Shown one piece after another: positions 8,920-17,274 of a DNA stretch of 64,000 nucleotides. The notes under the pieces were generated by a model, which was not told the DNA's origin, ran no database searches, and saw only the letters and a program-made list of their open reading frames with translations. The stretch lies in assembly GCA_020060215.1 (NCBI GenBank), contig JAGVAP010000104.1, forward strand, positions 62,001 to 126,000, written 5' to 3'. Every line of letters begins with the position of its first letter. Positions within the stretch are counted from its first letter, which is position 1. Source of the DNA: Deltaproteobacteria bacterium. Lineage in GTDB: Bacteria; Desulfobacterota; DSM-4660; Desulfatiglandales; HGW-15. The position numbers and the translations under genes were made by a program.

Positions 8920-9408
8920 ATGGACGAGATCGGGCGCGAGAAGATGGTCACCCTCCGTTACCGGATGAAAACCCAGTTTCCGGACGGTGTGGTCAGGGAG
9001 CGGTCCGAAGAGCGGATGAGCTTCGTCTTCGGCATCGAAACCCAGGTCCCGTCCCTGGAGAGAGCCATCGAGGGGAAAAGGGCCGGTGACGCCGTGAGTC
9101 TGACGGTCCCCCCTGCCGAGATATACGGCGAGCACGACCCCGCCCTGGTCCTGGAGATCCCGAAGAAGGGTCTGATCATACAGCGGCTGAAGGAAGGGCA
9201 ATACTATCGCCAGATGAAGTTGGGGAGTCTCGTCTCCTTCAAGGTCCTGGAGGTCAGGCCGGATACGGTGATGGTCGACTTCAACCGCCCCCTTGCGGGC
9301 ATCCAGGTCGACATGGATGTCGAGATCCTGGATGTCAAACCGGCCCATGAAGACGAGATCCGGGCCGCTGCCGAGGCGCAGGCCAGGCGCAAGATCGGGT
9401 GCGGGTAG
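8920..9408 (+). CDS. FKBP/SlyD-type peptidyl-prolyl cis-trans isomerase
   Basis: 162-aa protein with an FKBP fold interrupted by an IF (insert-in-flap) domain as in SlyD. It opens VTLRYRMKTQFPDGVVRERS, then shows SFVFGIETQVPSLERAIEG and the AEIYGEHDPALVLEIPKKG stretch before the insert. The C-terminus NRPLAGIQVDMDVEILDV matches the SlyD pattern N-H-P-L-A-G, with His replaced by Arg. The metal-binding His-rich tail of SlyD is absent. ATG 8920 was preferred to the TTG at 8911 that overlaps greA; ATG 8944 is also possible. Confidence 0.85.
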   Translation: MDEIGREKMVTLRYRMKTQFPDGVVRERSEERMSFVFGIETQVPSLERAIEGKRAGDAVSLTVPPAEIYGEHDPALVLEIPKKGLIIQRLKEGQYYRQMKLGSLVSFKVLEVRPDTVMVDFNRPLAGIQVDMDVEILDVKPAHEDEIRAAAEAQARRKIGCG

Positions 9409-9423
9409 GCCCGTTTTCGGGAG

Positions 9424-9484
9424 ATCTGCCACAAAGGCACTGAGACACCAAGAAACCACGATGTCTTTCTTGGTGTCTTCGTGG
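9424..9484. repeat. Dispersed repeat, CACGAAG/CACCAAG family, copy 1
   Basis: Imperfect palindrome built from CCACAAAGGCACTGAGACAC and its inverted partner TTTCTTGGTGTCTTCGTGG. Related copies occur at 21918-21994 and 52445-52517, all sharing GATCTGCCAC(A/G)AAGGCAC at one end. Lies between the isomerase and hydrolase genes. No coding capacity. Confidence 0.75.
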
Positions 9485-9499
9485 GGGGACTGTGATCGT

Positions 9500-9976
9500 A
9501 TGGCAGTCAAAATCTTCCTTCATGGTCTGGAGAGCAGCAGCCGGGGGACCAAGGCGGTCTTCTTCAGGGAGAGGTACCCGGACATGCTCACCCCGGACTT
9601 CACGGGGCCCCTGGAGGAGAGGCTTTCCAGACTGGAGCGGATCCTCGAGGACCGGAGCGGGATCATCATCGTGGGCTCGAGCTTCGGCGGTCTGGTGGGG
9701 ACCCTGTTCGCCATGCAGGAGGAGTCCAGGGTGGAGAGGCTCATCCTGCTCGCCCCTGCCATTCACATGCTCGCTTCCCTCCCCTTTTCCCTGAAGGAGA
9801 TCTCCATCCCCGTCCGCGTCTATCACGGTACCCGAGACGAGGTGATCCCCCTCGCCCCTGTCCAGGAGACCGCCCGCTCCTGTTTCCGCCACCTGTCTTT
9901 CGAGGTGGTCGACGACGATCACAACCTCCACCGGACCTTCCGGTCGATCGACTGGGACGAGATACTGGCAGAGTAA
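9500..9976 (+). CDS. Small alpha/beta hydrolase (YqiA/UPF0227-like)
   Basis: 158-aa compact alpha/beta-hydrolase-fold protein. The nucleophile elbow reads VGSSFGGL (Ser in G-x-S-x-G), an Asp follows in YHGTRDEVIP, and the likely catalytic His is in DDDHNLHR. The opening KIFLHGLESSSRGTKA resembles the YqiA/UPF0227 esterase group. ATG at 9500 with a purine-rich GGGGGGAC upstream; the open frame extends further back, but that part overlaps the isomerase and the repeat. Substrate unknown. Confidence 0.82.
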   Translation: MAVKIFLHGLESSSRGTKAVFFRERYPDMLTPDFTGPLEERLSRLERILEDRSGIIIVGSSFGGLVGTLFAMQEESRVERLILLAPAIHMLASLPFSLKEISIPVRVYHGTRDEVIPLAPVQETARSCFRHLSFEVVDDDHNLHRTFRSIDWDEILAE

Positions 9977-9991
9977 GAAGCTTCTCTCTTC

Positions 9992-11887
9992 CTACGCCCG
10001 CACCTCCCCGACCGTGGCTACCGCCCGCTTTCTCAGCTGCAGATACAGGGTCGCCGCGATGCAGAAGAGGCCGCAGAGATCCGTGATCCACCCCGGCTTG
10101 ATCAGCAGAAAAGCGGCCGCGAACAGGAAGAGCCTCTCCGGCAGGGCCGTGTTCCTGATCAGGAAGCCGATCACCGCTGCACCAAGGCATATGATCCCGA
10201 CCGCGCCCGTGACCGAGGCCTGCAGGATCACGTGCCAGGGCCCCTCGAACAGGAGGGGAGGGTTGTAAATGAACATATACGGCAGGAGGAAGCCGGACAG
10301 CGCGAAGGTCCATGCGGCCCAGCCGGTCTTCATCGGGTCTGCCTTGGCGATCGCCGCCCCGGCATAGGAAGCGAAGGCCACGGGAGGCGTGACCATACAG
10401 AGCATCCCGAAGTAATAGATGAAGAGATGAGATGCCATCGGCGTGGCCCCCAGTTTGATGAGGGAAGGACTGACCGTCGACGCCAGAAGGACATAGCAGA
10501 CCACCGTCGGCAGCCCCATCCCGAAGAGAAGGGACGCAAGCATGATCACCGGAAGCGCAACGATCATGGACCCTGCCGAGAGGCTGACCACCAGGGTCGT
10601 GATCTTGGTCCCCATGCCGGTAAGCAGGACCACCCCGATCACGATACCCGCGATAGCGCACGCGGTGGAGACCATGACCGACCCGGTCCCGGTCTCCGCA
10701 AGGGCATCGATGATCTTCTTGGGGGACATCCTGTTCTCTTTCGTGAGCCAGCTCATCACGACGGTCGCTACAAGGGAATAGAGAACCGCCACACGCGGGG
10801 AATAGCCCAAGACCATGACCATGATGAGGAGCAGGAGGGGGACCGCGAACATCCATCGCTCTGCAAAGACCTCCCTGATCCTGGGGATATCCCCCTCGGG
10901 CAGCCCTTGGATCCCGATCTTCAGCGCGTAGAAATGGACCACTGCGAAGATGGCCAGGTAGTACAGGATGGCCGGGATGAGCGCCGCCTTGCAGACCGAT
11001 ATATAGGGCACCCCCAGGAATTCGGCCATCACGAAAGCCGCAGCGCCCATGACCGGGGGCATCAGGGCCCCGCCCGAGGAGGCGGTCGCCTCCACCGCTC
11101 CGGCCACGTGCGGCTCGAAGCCGATCCGCTTCATCAGGGGAATGGTGAAGGTCCCCGTGGTCACCGTGTTGGCCACGGCGCTGCCGGAGATGGTCCCCAT
11201 GAATCCGCTGGAGACGACCGCCACCTTGGCAGGCCCTCCCCTGAGCCTTCCGAACAAGGCTGTGGCCAGGTCGATGAAGAACTCGGTTCCCCCGCTCTTG
11301 CCGAAAAACGCCCCAAAGGCGATGAAGAGGAAGATGAACTGGCACATGACGTTCAGGGCCACGCCGTAGATGCCGTTCTTGGTCATGAAAAAGGTGGTGG
11401 TGATCCTTTCGATCTCGTAACCGCGGTGGGAAAAAGGCGCGGGGAGGAGGTGGCCGAAAAAGGTGTACAGGAGAAACACGGCCGCGATGATCACGAGCGC
11501 CATGCCCGCGGCACGGCGCGTCGCCTCGAAGATGAGGATGATCGCAACAGCCCCGAATATCACGTCCCAGTTCGTGGGCACCCCCACCCGGAAGATGAAG
11601 TCCCAGTAGTCGACACAGACATAGACCGCGATGACGAAGCTGAGGACGGCCAGGAGGAGGTCCACCGCCAGGAGGGGGATGGAACCCGGGTTCTTGGGGT
11701 TGAGCGGATGCTTCAGGAAGACGATGGCCAGGCTGAATGCCAGGAACAGGCTCAACTGCTGAAGCTCCTGGATCCTCAAGGTAGCCATGGAGTAAATCAC
11801 GAAAGCCGAGAACAGGACCGCCAGCCAATAGGTGACGGTCACCCGGAAACCATCCCTCTTCGGCGCCCCTCCCTTCACTTCATTCAT
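9992..11887 (-). CDS. TRAP transporter permease, fused small (DctQ) and large (DctM) subunits
   Basis: 631-aa integral membrane protein of the fused TRAP type that partners TAXI binding proteins. The N-terminal ~200 residues hold several helices of the small subunit, and the remainder is the DctM-like subunit with about a dozen helices. Signature segments include SSGFMGTISGSAVANTVTTG and EATASSGGALMPPVMGAAAF, the ion/substrate-site hairpins of DctM. Drives Na+- or H+-coupled uptake of an organic acid. It lies 22 bp after the binding-protein gene, last in a five-gene operon with a CoA ligase. Confidence 0.93.
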   Translation of the reverse strand: MNEVKGGAPKRDGFRVTVTYWLAVLFSAFVIYSMATLRIQELQQLSLFLAFSLAIVFLKHPLNPKNPGSIPLLAVDLLLAVLSFVIAVYVCVDYWDFIFRVGVPTNWDVIFGAVAIILIFEATRRAAGMALVIIAAVFLLYTFFGHLLPAPFSHRGYEIERITTTFFMTKNGIYGVALNVMCQFIFLFIAFGAFFGKSGGTEFFIDLATALFGRLRGGPAKVAVVSSGFMGTISGSAVANTVTTGTFTIPLMKRIGFEPHVAGAVEATASSGGALMPPVMGAAAFVMAEFLGVPYISVCKAALIPAILYYLAIFAVVHFYALKIGIQGLPEGDIPRIREVFAERWMFAVPLLLLIMVMVLGYSPRVAVLYSLVATVVMSWLTKENRMSPKKIIDALAETGTGSVMVSTACAIAGIVIGVVLLTGMGTKITTLVVSLSAGSMIVALPVIMLASLLFGMGLPTVVCYVLLASTVSPSLIKLGATPMASHLFIYYFGMLCMVTPPVAFASYAGAAIAKADPMKTGWAAWTFALSGFLLPYMFIYNPPLLFEGPWHVILQASVTGAVGIICLGAAVIGFLIRNTALPERLFLFAAAFLLIKPGWITDLCGLFCIAATLYLQLRKRAVATVGEVRA

Positions 11888-11909
11888 GCCGTTTCTCCCG
11901 CAGATGTAT

Positions 11910-12887
11910 TTATTTCTTCAAGAGGCCTTTCTCTTTGAAATACCTGATCGCACCGGGGTGAGTGGGGTTGCCCAGCTCGATGGCGGTCCACTCGGGGGTG
12001 ATCGCCTTTGCGGGCGCATAGATCTCGGCCATGCACCCGAGATTCTCCACGATGGCCTTGGTCAGTTTGTAGGCGGTCTCATCGCTCAGGTCCTTTGAAC
12101 AGATGAGTTGAATCCCGTTGTCCACGGTAAGCACCGGGGAAGCCACCCCTTTGAAGTGGTTGGCGGGGTAGGTGTACTCCCCGTAATAGGGATGCTTCGC
12201 CAGGAACTCATCCAGGACCTTCTTGTCCCACGGAAGGGGCCTGATCTTGTGCGTGGAGGCCACCATCTGGGCCAGCTCCTCGGTCAGGAACGCGGCCTCC
12301 ACCGCCCCGTCCTTCAGGGCCTCGGCCATCTCTCCCGCGCCCATGAAGAAAGGCTTGATGTCCTTCTTGTAGTCGATCCCGTAGGCGTCCAGCTGGGTCC
12401 GCGCGATCACGCCGAGACCGCCGGATGCAGGCCCCACCGCGACCTTGTGCCCCTTCATATCGGGTATGCTCTTGATGCTGGACTTGTCCAGGACCACCCA
12501 GATGTTGCCGTTGGGGAGCAAACGGACCACCGCGAAGAAATCCAGCTTCTTGTCCTTGAAGGGTCCTGCCCCCTTGCGGGCCATGTTGCCGATCTGAGGA
12601 GTGATGAGGGCCAGCTCCATCTTCTTCTGATCGATCAGCCGGAGGTTTTCCGTCGAGCCCTCCGTGAACTCGGCCGTGATATTCACTTCGGGCAGGGCCT
12701 TGTTCACGCACTGGGCCAGGGCGCTTCCGATGTTGTTCAGGATTCCGCCCACGGTGGCCGTCCCCATGGACATCTGCTTGACCTCTCCAAAGGCCGCGGC
12801 CGGCGAGAGGACCACCACCGGGAGGGAGAGAAAAAGGATGGAGAGAACGAAAAAGCCGCCAACGCCCTTCATTGCCTTGCTTCGCAT
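11910..12887 (-). CDS. TAXI-family TRAP transporter solute-binding protein
   Basis: 325-aa periplasmic binding protein. Signal peptide about residues 1-34 (core GGFFVLSILFLSLPVVVL), then the TAXI opening MSMGTATVGGILNNIGSALA. Later segments, such as GHKVAVGPASGGLGVIARTQL, fit the family. The cleavage site is near AAAFGEVK. It delivers substrate to the adjacent fused TRAP permease. The likely ligand, from the operon, is a carboxylate activated by the CoA ligase two genes upstream of it; the sequence does not reveal which. Confidence 0.92.
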   Translation of the reverse strand: MRSKAMKGVGGFFVLSILFLSLPVVVLSPAAAFGEVKQMSMGTATVGGILNNIGSALAQCVNKALPEVNITAEFTEGSTENLRLIDQKKMELALITPQIGNMARKGAGPFKDKKLDFFAVVRLLPNGNIWVVLDKSSIKSIPDMKGHKVAVGPASGGLGVIARTQLDAYGIDYKKDIKPFFMGAGEMAEALKDGAVEAAFLTEELAQMVASTHKIRPLPWDKKVLDEFLAKHPYYGEYTYPANHFKGVASPVLTVDNGIQLICSKDLSDETAYKLTKAIVENLGCMAEIYAPAKAITPEWTAIELGNPTHPGAIRYFKEKGLLKK

Positions 12888-12939
12888 GGAAAACCTCCTT
12901 TAGCAGTTGTGAATGATCAGCCTCCTATACGCGATGAGG

Positions 12940-13947
12940 CTACCTCAGCTTCAACAGCCTCCTCGCATTCCCTTCGTAGATTTTCTGTCGATCCTCTTCC
13001 CGGACGGGCAGCGCATCGATGATCTTGATGGTCTCCCGGATGTAGCCGGGGCCCTTCTCAGGATCAAAGGGGCTGTCCGATGCGAAGAGAACGTTGTCGA
13101 CCCCGAAGAAGTCGAGGCCGCACTTGGTCCCCGAAAGGGAGCCGAACAGGGCCGTGTCCGCCAGGAACATCTTGAAATAATCCAGGTGGGGTCTCTTGAG
13201 CTTCTTGAGGATGACGGTGTAGTCCTCATCCGAGGTGCGCTTGCCCAGCTGATCCCATCCCGGGCCGACGCGGCCTTCGAAGTAGGGGATCATGCCCCCC
13301 ATGTGGTGGGTGACGACCTTGAGGTTGGGGAATTCGTCGAAGTAGTAGCCGAAGACGAGCCGGGCCATGGCCACGCTGGTCTCGTAAGGCCAGCCGAAGG
13401 TCCACCAGATCTCGTACTTGGACTTGTTTTCCGTCAGGTAGTCCGGGAAGTTCGCCCCCCTGGCCGGGTGTATCCAGATGGGGAGATCCAGTTCGGACAT
13501 CCTCTTGAAGATGGGTTTGAACTCGGGGAGGTCCAGCGGTTTCCCGTTGACGTTCGTAAAGACCTGGACCCCCACGGCCTTGAGTTGCAGAATGGCCCGA
13601 TCCACCTCCGCGAGGGCGGCCTGGGGCTCGTTCATGGGGAGGGAGGCGATAAAGCCCGGGAAACGGTCAGGGTACTTGGCCACGTACTCGGCCATCCCGT
13701 CGTTCGCGATCCTGGCAAGCTCCGGGGTCTTGTCCGGCCCGGCGAGGGCCTCCAGGGGAGGTGCGCCGAGGCAGATCACCTGCACGTACTCCTTGAACAT
13801 GTCCATGACGCGGAACCGTTCGTCGAGATCGTAGATCACCGGGACCCCGCGGACCCGCTGCGCCATGTCCTTTGCGTCCGGGACCACCTCAAGCATCTTT
13901 TCGAAATAGCGTTTCGGGAAAATGTGGTTGAAGATATCGATCTTCAT
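12940..13947 (-). CDS. Amidohydrolase-2 family protein (ACMSD-like)
   Basis: 335-aa TIM-barrel protein related to 2-amino-3-carboxymuconate semialdehyde decarboxylase and other amidohydrolase-2 (non-oxidative decarboxylase/hydratase) enzymes. Family features include PIWIHPARGANFPDY, KVVTHHMGGMIPYFEGR and the C-terminal LFASDSPFDPEKGP with the metal-binding Asp. The N-terminal metal motif H-x-H appears as IFNHIF, so the first His is replaced by Phe. This may affect metal binding or mark a subfamily. Placed between the CoA ligase and transporter genes, it probably acts on the imported acid or its CoA ester. Confidence 0.83.
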   Translation of the reverse strand: MKIDIFNHIFPKRYFEKMLEVVPDAKDMAQRVRGVPVIYDLDERFRVMDMFKEYVQVICLGAPPLEALAGPDKTPELARIANDGMAEYVAKYPDRFPGFIASLPMNEPQAALAEVDRAILQLKAVGVQVFTNVNGKPLDLPEFKPIFKRMSELDLPIWIHPARGANFPDYLTENKSKYEIWWTFGWPYETSVAMARLVFGYYFDEFPNLKVVTHHMGGMIPYFEGRVGPGWDQLGKRTSDEDYTVILKKLKRPHLDYFKMFLADTALFGSLSGTKCGLDFFGVDNVLFASDSPFDPEKGPGYIRETIKIIDALPVREEDRQKIYEGNARRLLKLR

Positions 13948-14079
13948 GCTCGTCCTCCATCATAAAGTGGGTTGGGTGTTCAATCCTCTTCAAGGCGACA
14001 GCCGCCGCAGGCAGGCCCTTGGAGGGGCCTGCATCCCTTCATGCCGGTCTGATGGGGTGATCCTTTACCGCCAGGTCCG

Positions 14080-14268
14080 CTAAGGAAGGATTTCCTGGTC
14101 CAGCAGGTCTGATAGATTCAGTTCCAGCATCTTGATGCTGGCCAGTGCCCTGGAGGTATTCCGGTAAAGCGCGGGGAAATCCTCTGCCATGCTCTTCAGC
14201 TCCTCTGCCGATCTCTTCATGGCCCGGATCCGCGCGTCCATCCCTTGGATGTCCATCTTTTCACTCAT
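14080..14268 (-). CDS. Small helical protein of unknown function in the CoA-ligase operon
   Basis: 62-aa protein from ATG 14268 (MSEKMDIQGMDARIRAMKRS). It is predicted to be mostly alpha-helical and charged, with no signal peptide and no recognised domain. An upstream in-frame extension to 14361 would run into an ATGTCCA-type repeat, so the shorter start is preferred. Codon use and its position between a CoA ligase and an amidohydrolase gene, same strand, support a real gene. Function unknown. Confidence 0.6.
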   Translation of the reverse strand: MSEKMDIQGMDARIRAMKRSAEELKSMAEDFPALYRNTSRALASIKMLELNLSDLLDQEILP

Positions 14269-14337
14269 AGACCTGCTCCTTCCAGTCCCGCCACGAAGAG
14301 ACGACGGTCCTGTCCTGGTGTCGACTCTTCTTCTTTC

Positions 14338-14370
14338 CTTGGACATTGGGACATTCTGCATTGGACATTC
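14338..14370. repeat. Dispersed repeat, GGACATTCTG/ATTGGACATTC family, copy 1
   Basis: Tandem words TTGGACATTGGGACATTC and TGCATTGGACATTC at the stop of the CoA ligase gene. Related to the copy at 62164-62274 and, more loosely, to the AACATCGAACATTGAACATC words at 19288-19314. Confidence 0.7.
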
Positions 14371-15701
14371 TAATGACTCTTCCGGAGGTCCTTGAACCTC
14401 TTCGCCTTCACGTCATAGCGGGGCAGGCTTCCATACTCATGGAATTCGAGGTTGTACCCCAGGTTGGTCTTGAGCCTCAGCTGATCCTTCAACCGAGCTT
14501 CGATGCGGGACCGCTCCCCCTCGCGTCCCTTGACAATCTCCACTTTGAGGGTGATCCGGTCGATGTCCCCTGTCTTATCCACGATCACCTCGAACTCATC
14601 GCCCAGGCCGTCCAGCCCCCTGACGACCTCTTCGATCGCGGATGGAGCGAGGAGAACCCCTTTCACCTTGGTGATGTCGTCCGCCCTGCCGACGACCCCA
14701 CCCTTGATCAGCCGGAAGCTGCGACCGCATGGGCAAGGCTCCGGGGCCCACTCAATGATGTCCTTGGAGTCGAATCGAATGCAGGGCTGGGCCATCCTGT
14801 CCAGGGCCGTGATGATCATCTTGCCCTTCCGGCCCGGCTCGTCGATATACTCGCCGGTCTCCGGATCCTGGATCTCGACCAGGAAGAAGGCCTCGTTCAC
14901 GTGGAGGCCGCCGGACTGGGCCTCACATTCAAAGCACCAGGCCCCGATCTCGGTCGCCCCGGCATGGTCGAACACCTTCGCGTTCCAGGCCTCTTCCATC
15001 CGCTTCTTGGTGGTCGGGATGCTGGCGCCCGGCTCGCCCGCACAGGTGATCCTCCGGACGGTGAGCCCGGCCGGATCGATGCCCATCTTCCGGGCCGTAT
15101 CCGCCATCCCCAGCACATAGGTGGGTGTGGCCATCATCGCCGTGCACTGGAGTTCCTGGATCTTGAGGATCCTGGCCTGGGTATCGAGCACGCCCCCGGG
15201 CACCACCTCGGCCCCGATCTTTTCCGCGGCATAGTGGCCGGCCCAGAACGCCACGAACACATTGTACCCGAACGGCAGGAATACACGGTCTCTGGGGCGG
15301 TACCCCTGGCCCCACAGGATGTAGGACCAGCACTCCGCCCACCATTCCCAGTCCTGCCAGGAGTCGGCCTGATAGACCGGCTGACCGGTGGTGCCGCTCG
15401 TCTGGCGGAACTCGCAGACATCGTCGAGAGGCACACAGAGCGCATCGCCGTAGGGGAAGGGATCCTTCCGCTGGATGCCCCTCATCATGGACTTTTCTAC
15501 GGTCGGGATGCGGCGGACATCCTCCAGGGAGCCCACGTCCTGCGGGCGGATGGATTCCCGGTCGTACATCCCCCGATGGAACTTCGATTTTTCATAGACC
15601 CATTGGAAGAGGCGTTTGAATTTCCTGAGCTGCAGCTGACGTATCTTCTCGTGCGGAAGCGTCTCCAGAACAGGATTCCAGTACTTCTGGTCTGCAATCA
15701 T
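14370..15701 (-). CDS. Phenylacetate-CoA ligase family acyl-CoA synthetase
   Basis: 443-aa AMP-forming ligase of the PaaK type, converting an aromatic or other carboxylic acid to its CoA thioester. The ATP-binding P-loop reads FRQTSGTTGQPVY (about residues 97-109). AGATEIGAW and IRFDSKDIIEW are the adenylate and ribose motifs, and GVVGRADDITKVKGV is the hinge/C-terminal hallmark. A short Cys-rich segment EPCPCGRSF is usual in this family. First gene of the operon with the amidohydrolase and TRAP-TAXI transporter. Substrate not predictable from sequence. Confidence 0.93.
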   Translation of the reverse strand: MIADQKYWNPVLETLPHEKIRQLQLRKFKRLFQWVYEKSKFHRGMYDRESIRPQDVGSLEDVRRIPTVEKSMMRGIQRKDPFPYGDALCVPLDDVCEFRQTSGTTGQPVYQADSWQDWEWWAECWSYILWGQGYRPRDRVFLPFGYNVFVAFWAGHYAAEKIGAEVVPGGVLDTQARILKIQELQCTAMMATPTYVLGMADTARKMGIDPAGLTVRRITCAGEPGASIPTTKKRMEEAWNAKVFDHAGATEIGAWCFECEAQSGGLHVNEAFFLVEIQDPETGEYIDEPGRKGKMIITALDRMAQPCIRFDSKDIIEWAPEPCPCGRSFRLIKGGVVGRADDITKVKGVLLAPSAIEEVVRGLDGLGDEFEVIVDKTGDIDRITLKVEIVKGREGERSRIEARLKDQLRLKTNLGYNLEFHEYGSLPRYDVKAKRFKDLRKSH

Positions 15702-16024
15702 CGCGACCCCCTTTCAGTGAAAGAGACCCTCAGCGAAGAAGTTCCTTCGCGAAAACCACAAACAACGATTGTCGGGCTCCGCCCCGGAAGTCATCCCCCG
15801 GGCGGCATCCCTGCCGACGAGCTGTATTGACTATCCCCGTCCCGGCAATCAGGGGGGAAAACCAATCCAGCACGATTGAATGGTACATGATCGAGGTAAG
15901 GGCAACGAATGCGGCGCAGAAGCATTCAGGGCCAAAAACGGTTCCGACCCTCTTTGAGGATACAAAACGGAGTGTGCCCCCGAGATCAGCGACATCCACA
16001 TCGCCTTTGAAGCCAGTGGGTTTT
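15702..16024. other. Intergenic region, no supported gene
   Basis: About 320 bp between the CoA ligase start and the stop of the upstream receiver gene. It should contain the promoter of the ligase-transporter operon. No convincing sigma-54 or sigma-70 element, terminator or ORF was recognised. Confidence 0.5.
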
Positions 16025-16513
16025 CTATTTGCGCCATTCCTTCCAGTCCATGCCGGTCTTCTTTTCCCAGTCCGACTCGAATCGCTCCTGGAAGAATCCC
16101 TGCAGTTTGTCCATGAGCCGCTTCCAGCCGGTCTGGTAGTCATGCGTGATGACGTCTTCGAGAAAAGGGACGATCTCCTTTACCTTGTCCTTGGGGAGAT
16201 AGGCCCTGGCGCCCATATCGTATGAGCGCTTCAGCGCTTCAGGGTCTAGGGCATGGGCGGTGAACATGGCGACTTTCAGGTTGCGCTTTACCGCCAGATC
16301 CAGCAGATCGAAGCCGCGGACCCCCATGATGTCCAGGATCACCACGTCCCAATCTCTGGATTTCAGGAGTTCCGCCGCGTCCTCGTAGTTCGTGGCCTTT
16401 TCCAGTCTGCAGCTGGGGCAGGAATCCAGAATGAATTCCTCGAGGAGGAGCAGGATATCGACTTCATCGTCAACTGCAAGGATACGCTTTCCGTCCAGGA
16501 CCGATCCGGCCAT
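16025..16513 (-). CDS. Response regulator receiver protein with charged C-terminal tail
   Basis: 162 aa. CheY-like receiver (residues ~8-125) with Asp15/Asp16 in ILAVDDEVD, phospho-acceptor Asp61 in WDVVILDIMG and Lys in YLPKDK. A C-terminal tail of about 37 residues (tryptophan- and charge-rich, ending DWKEWRK) replaces any DNA-binding domain. A CPSC pair at residues 32-35 is unusual inside a receiver. No cognate kinase is adjacent. Confidence 0.85.
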   Translation of the reverse strand: MAGSVLDGKRILAVDDEVDILLLLEEFILDSCPSCRLEKATNYEDAAELLKSRDWDVVILDIMGVRGFDLLDLAVKRNLKVAMFTAHALDPEALKRSYDMGARAYLPKDKVKEIVPFLEDVITHDYQTGWKRLMDKLQGFFQERFESDWEKKTGMDWKEWRK

Positions 16514-16831
16514 GCAGGCCTCCTCCCCCCTTCCCGATCAGCGCCCCAACGGGAGCCGTTGTTTGATGGGAATACTATGGAAACGGAGCTTCCGTGTCAA
16601 TTGCAAACTGACCTCCCGGGACCTCCGGAAACCGTCTCCCTTGCGGAGGGAGAGCGCTTCTGCTAGGCTTCTTCCATGGATTTCTGCGACCTCACATGCA
16701 GGCATGCACGGTGGCCGGCGACCGATGGGTTGGACGGGTCGGGGAGCTGCCGGACCTTCCAGGCCCTCTTCTGCGGGAAAAAGAACTGCCTGGTCCCGAA
16801 GAACGTGCCTTGCACGGAAAAAGAAAAGAAG

Positions 16832-16873
16832 GGGCATAGCGCAAAGGGCACAGCGCATAGGGCGAAGAGAAGA
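16832..16873. repeat. Dispersed repeat, GCGCATAGGGC family (left copy)
   Basis: Words GGGGCATAGCGCAAAGGGCA and CAGCGCATAGGGCGAAGAG. Together with the oppositely oriented copy at 17225-17272 it brackets a gene-free stretch; 16514-17274 as a whole contains only repeats and no supported gene. Confidence 0.65.
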
Positions 16874-17101
16874 GAGGGATCCTGAAGAACGCGGGGACAT
16901 GTTAGCTCATATCCGGTGCCCATCCGGGTACGCCATTTCCGAACGCGCGCGATCGGCGAACAGCACAGTCCGTGGTCAGCTGAAAACATCGAAGAACAGG
17001 TGGTTGGCCAAACCGGAGGGCTCGATGTTTGGATGGGGGGTGCGAACTCGAAACGATCATTCTCGGCACTGTCTGTTCAGTCACCCCGGTCCTCGTTCCT
17101 T

Positions 17102-17198
17102 CGTCATCCCGGCGAAAGCCGGGGATCCAGGTCTTCCATGGAAGGCTCTGATCCAAATCCTGGACGCCGGCCTCCGCTGGAGCTGGAACCGGCGACGC
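17102..17198. repeat. CGGCGAAAGCCGGG-type intergenic repeat
   Basis: CGTCATCCCGGCGAAAGCCG begins at 17102 and is followed by GGGATCCAG. A diverged inverted partner starting CTGGACGCCGGCC lies at 17159-17198. This matches the widespread proteobacterial intergenic element that forms a hairpin in RNA. No coding capacity. Confidence 0.75.
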
Positions 17199-17224
17199 TT
17201 CGGTGGCTCCGCCGTCTTTTCCCA

Positions 17225-17272
17225 AGCGCTTTGCCCTCTTTCCCCTTGCGCCCTCGCCCCATGCGCCATGCT
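17225..17272. repeat. Dispersed repeat, GCGCATAGGGC family (right copy, inverted)
   Basis: AGCGCTTTGCCCTCTTTCCC followed by CTTGCGCCC and ATGCGCCATG, the reverse-strand form of the words at 16832-16873. It ends 2 bp before the stop of the IMP cyclohydrolase gene. Confidence 0.65.
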
Positions 17273-17274
17273 CC

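Noticed and set aside
9424..9484. Possible CRISPR repeat
   Set aside because: The three related copies are far apart, palindromic and variable; there is no regular repeat-spacer array and no cas gene.
10232..11938. 568-aa open frame antisense to the TRAP permease
   Set aside because: Extreme His/Asp/Arg composition and no domain; it is the GC-rich reverse strand of a strongly coding transporter gene.
15730..16143. 137-aa minus frame upstream of the CoA ligase
   Set aside because: Overlaps the end of the receiver gene in another frame, with no domain or coding signature.
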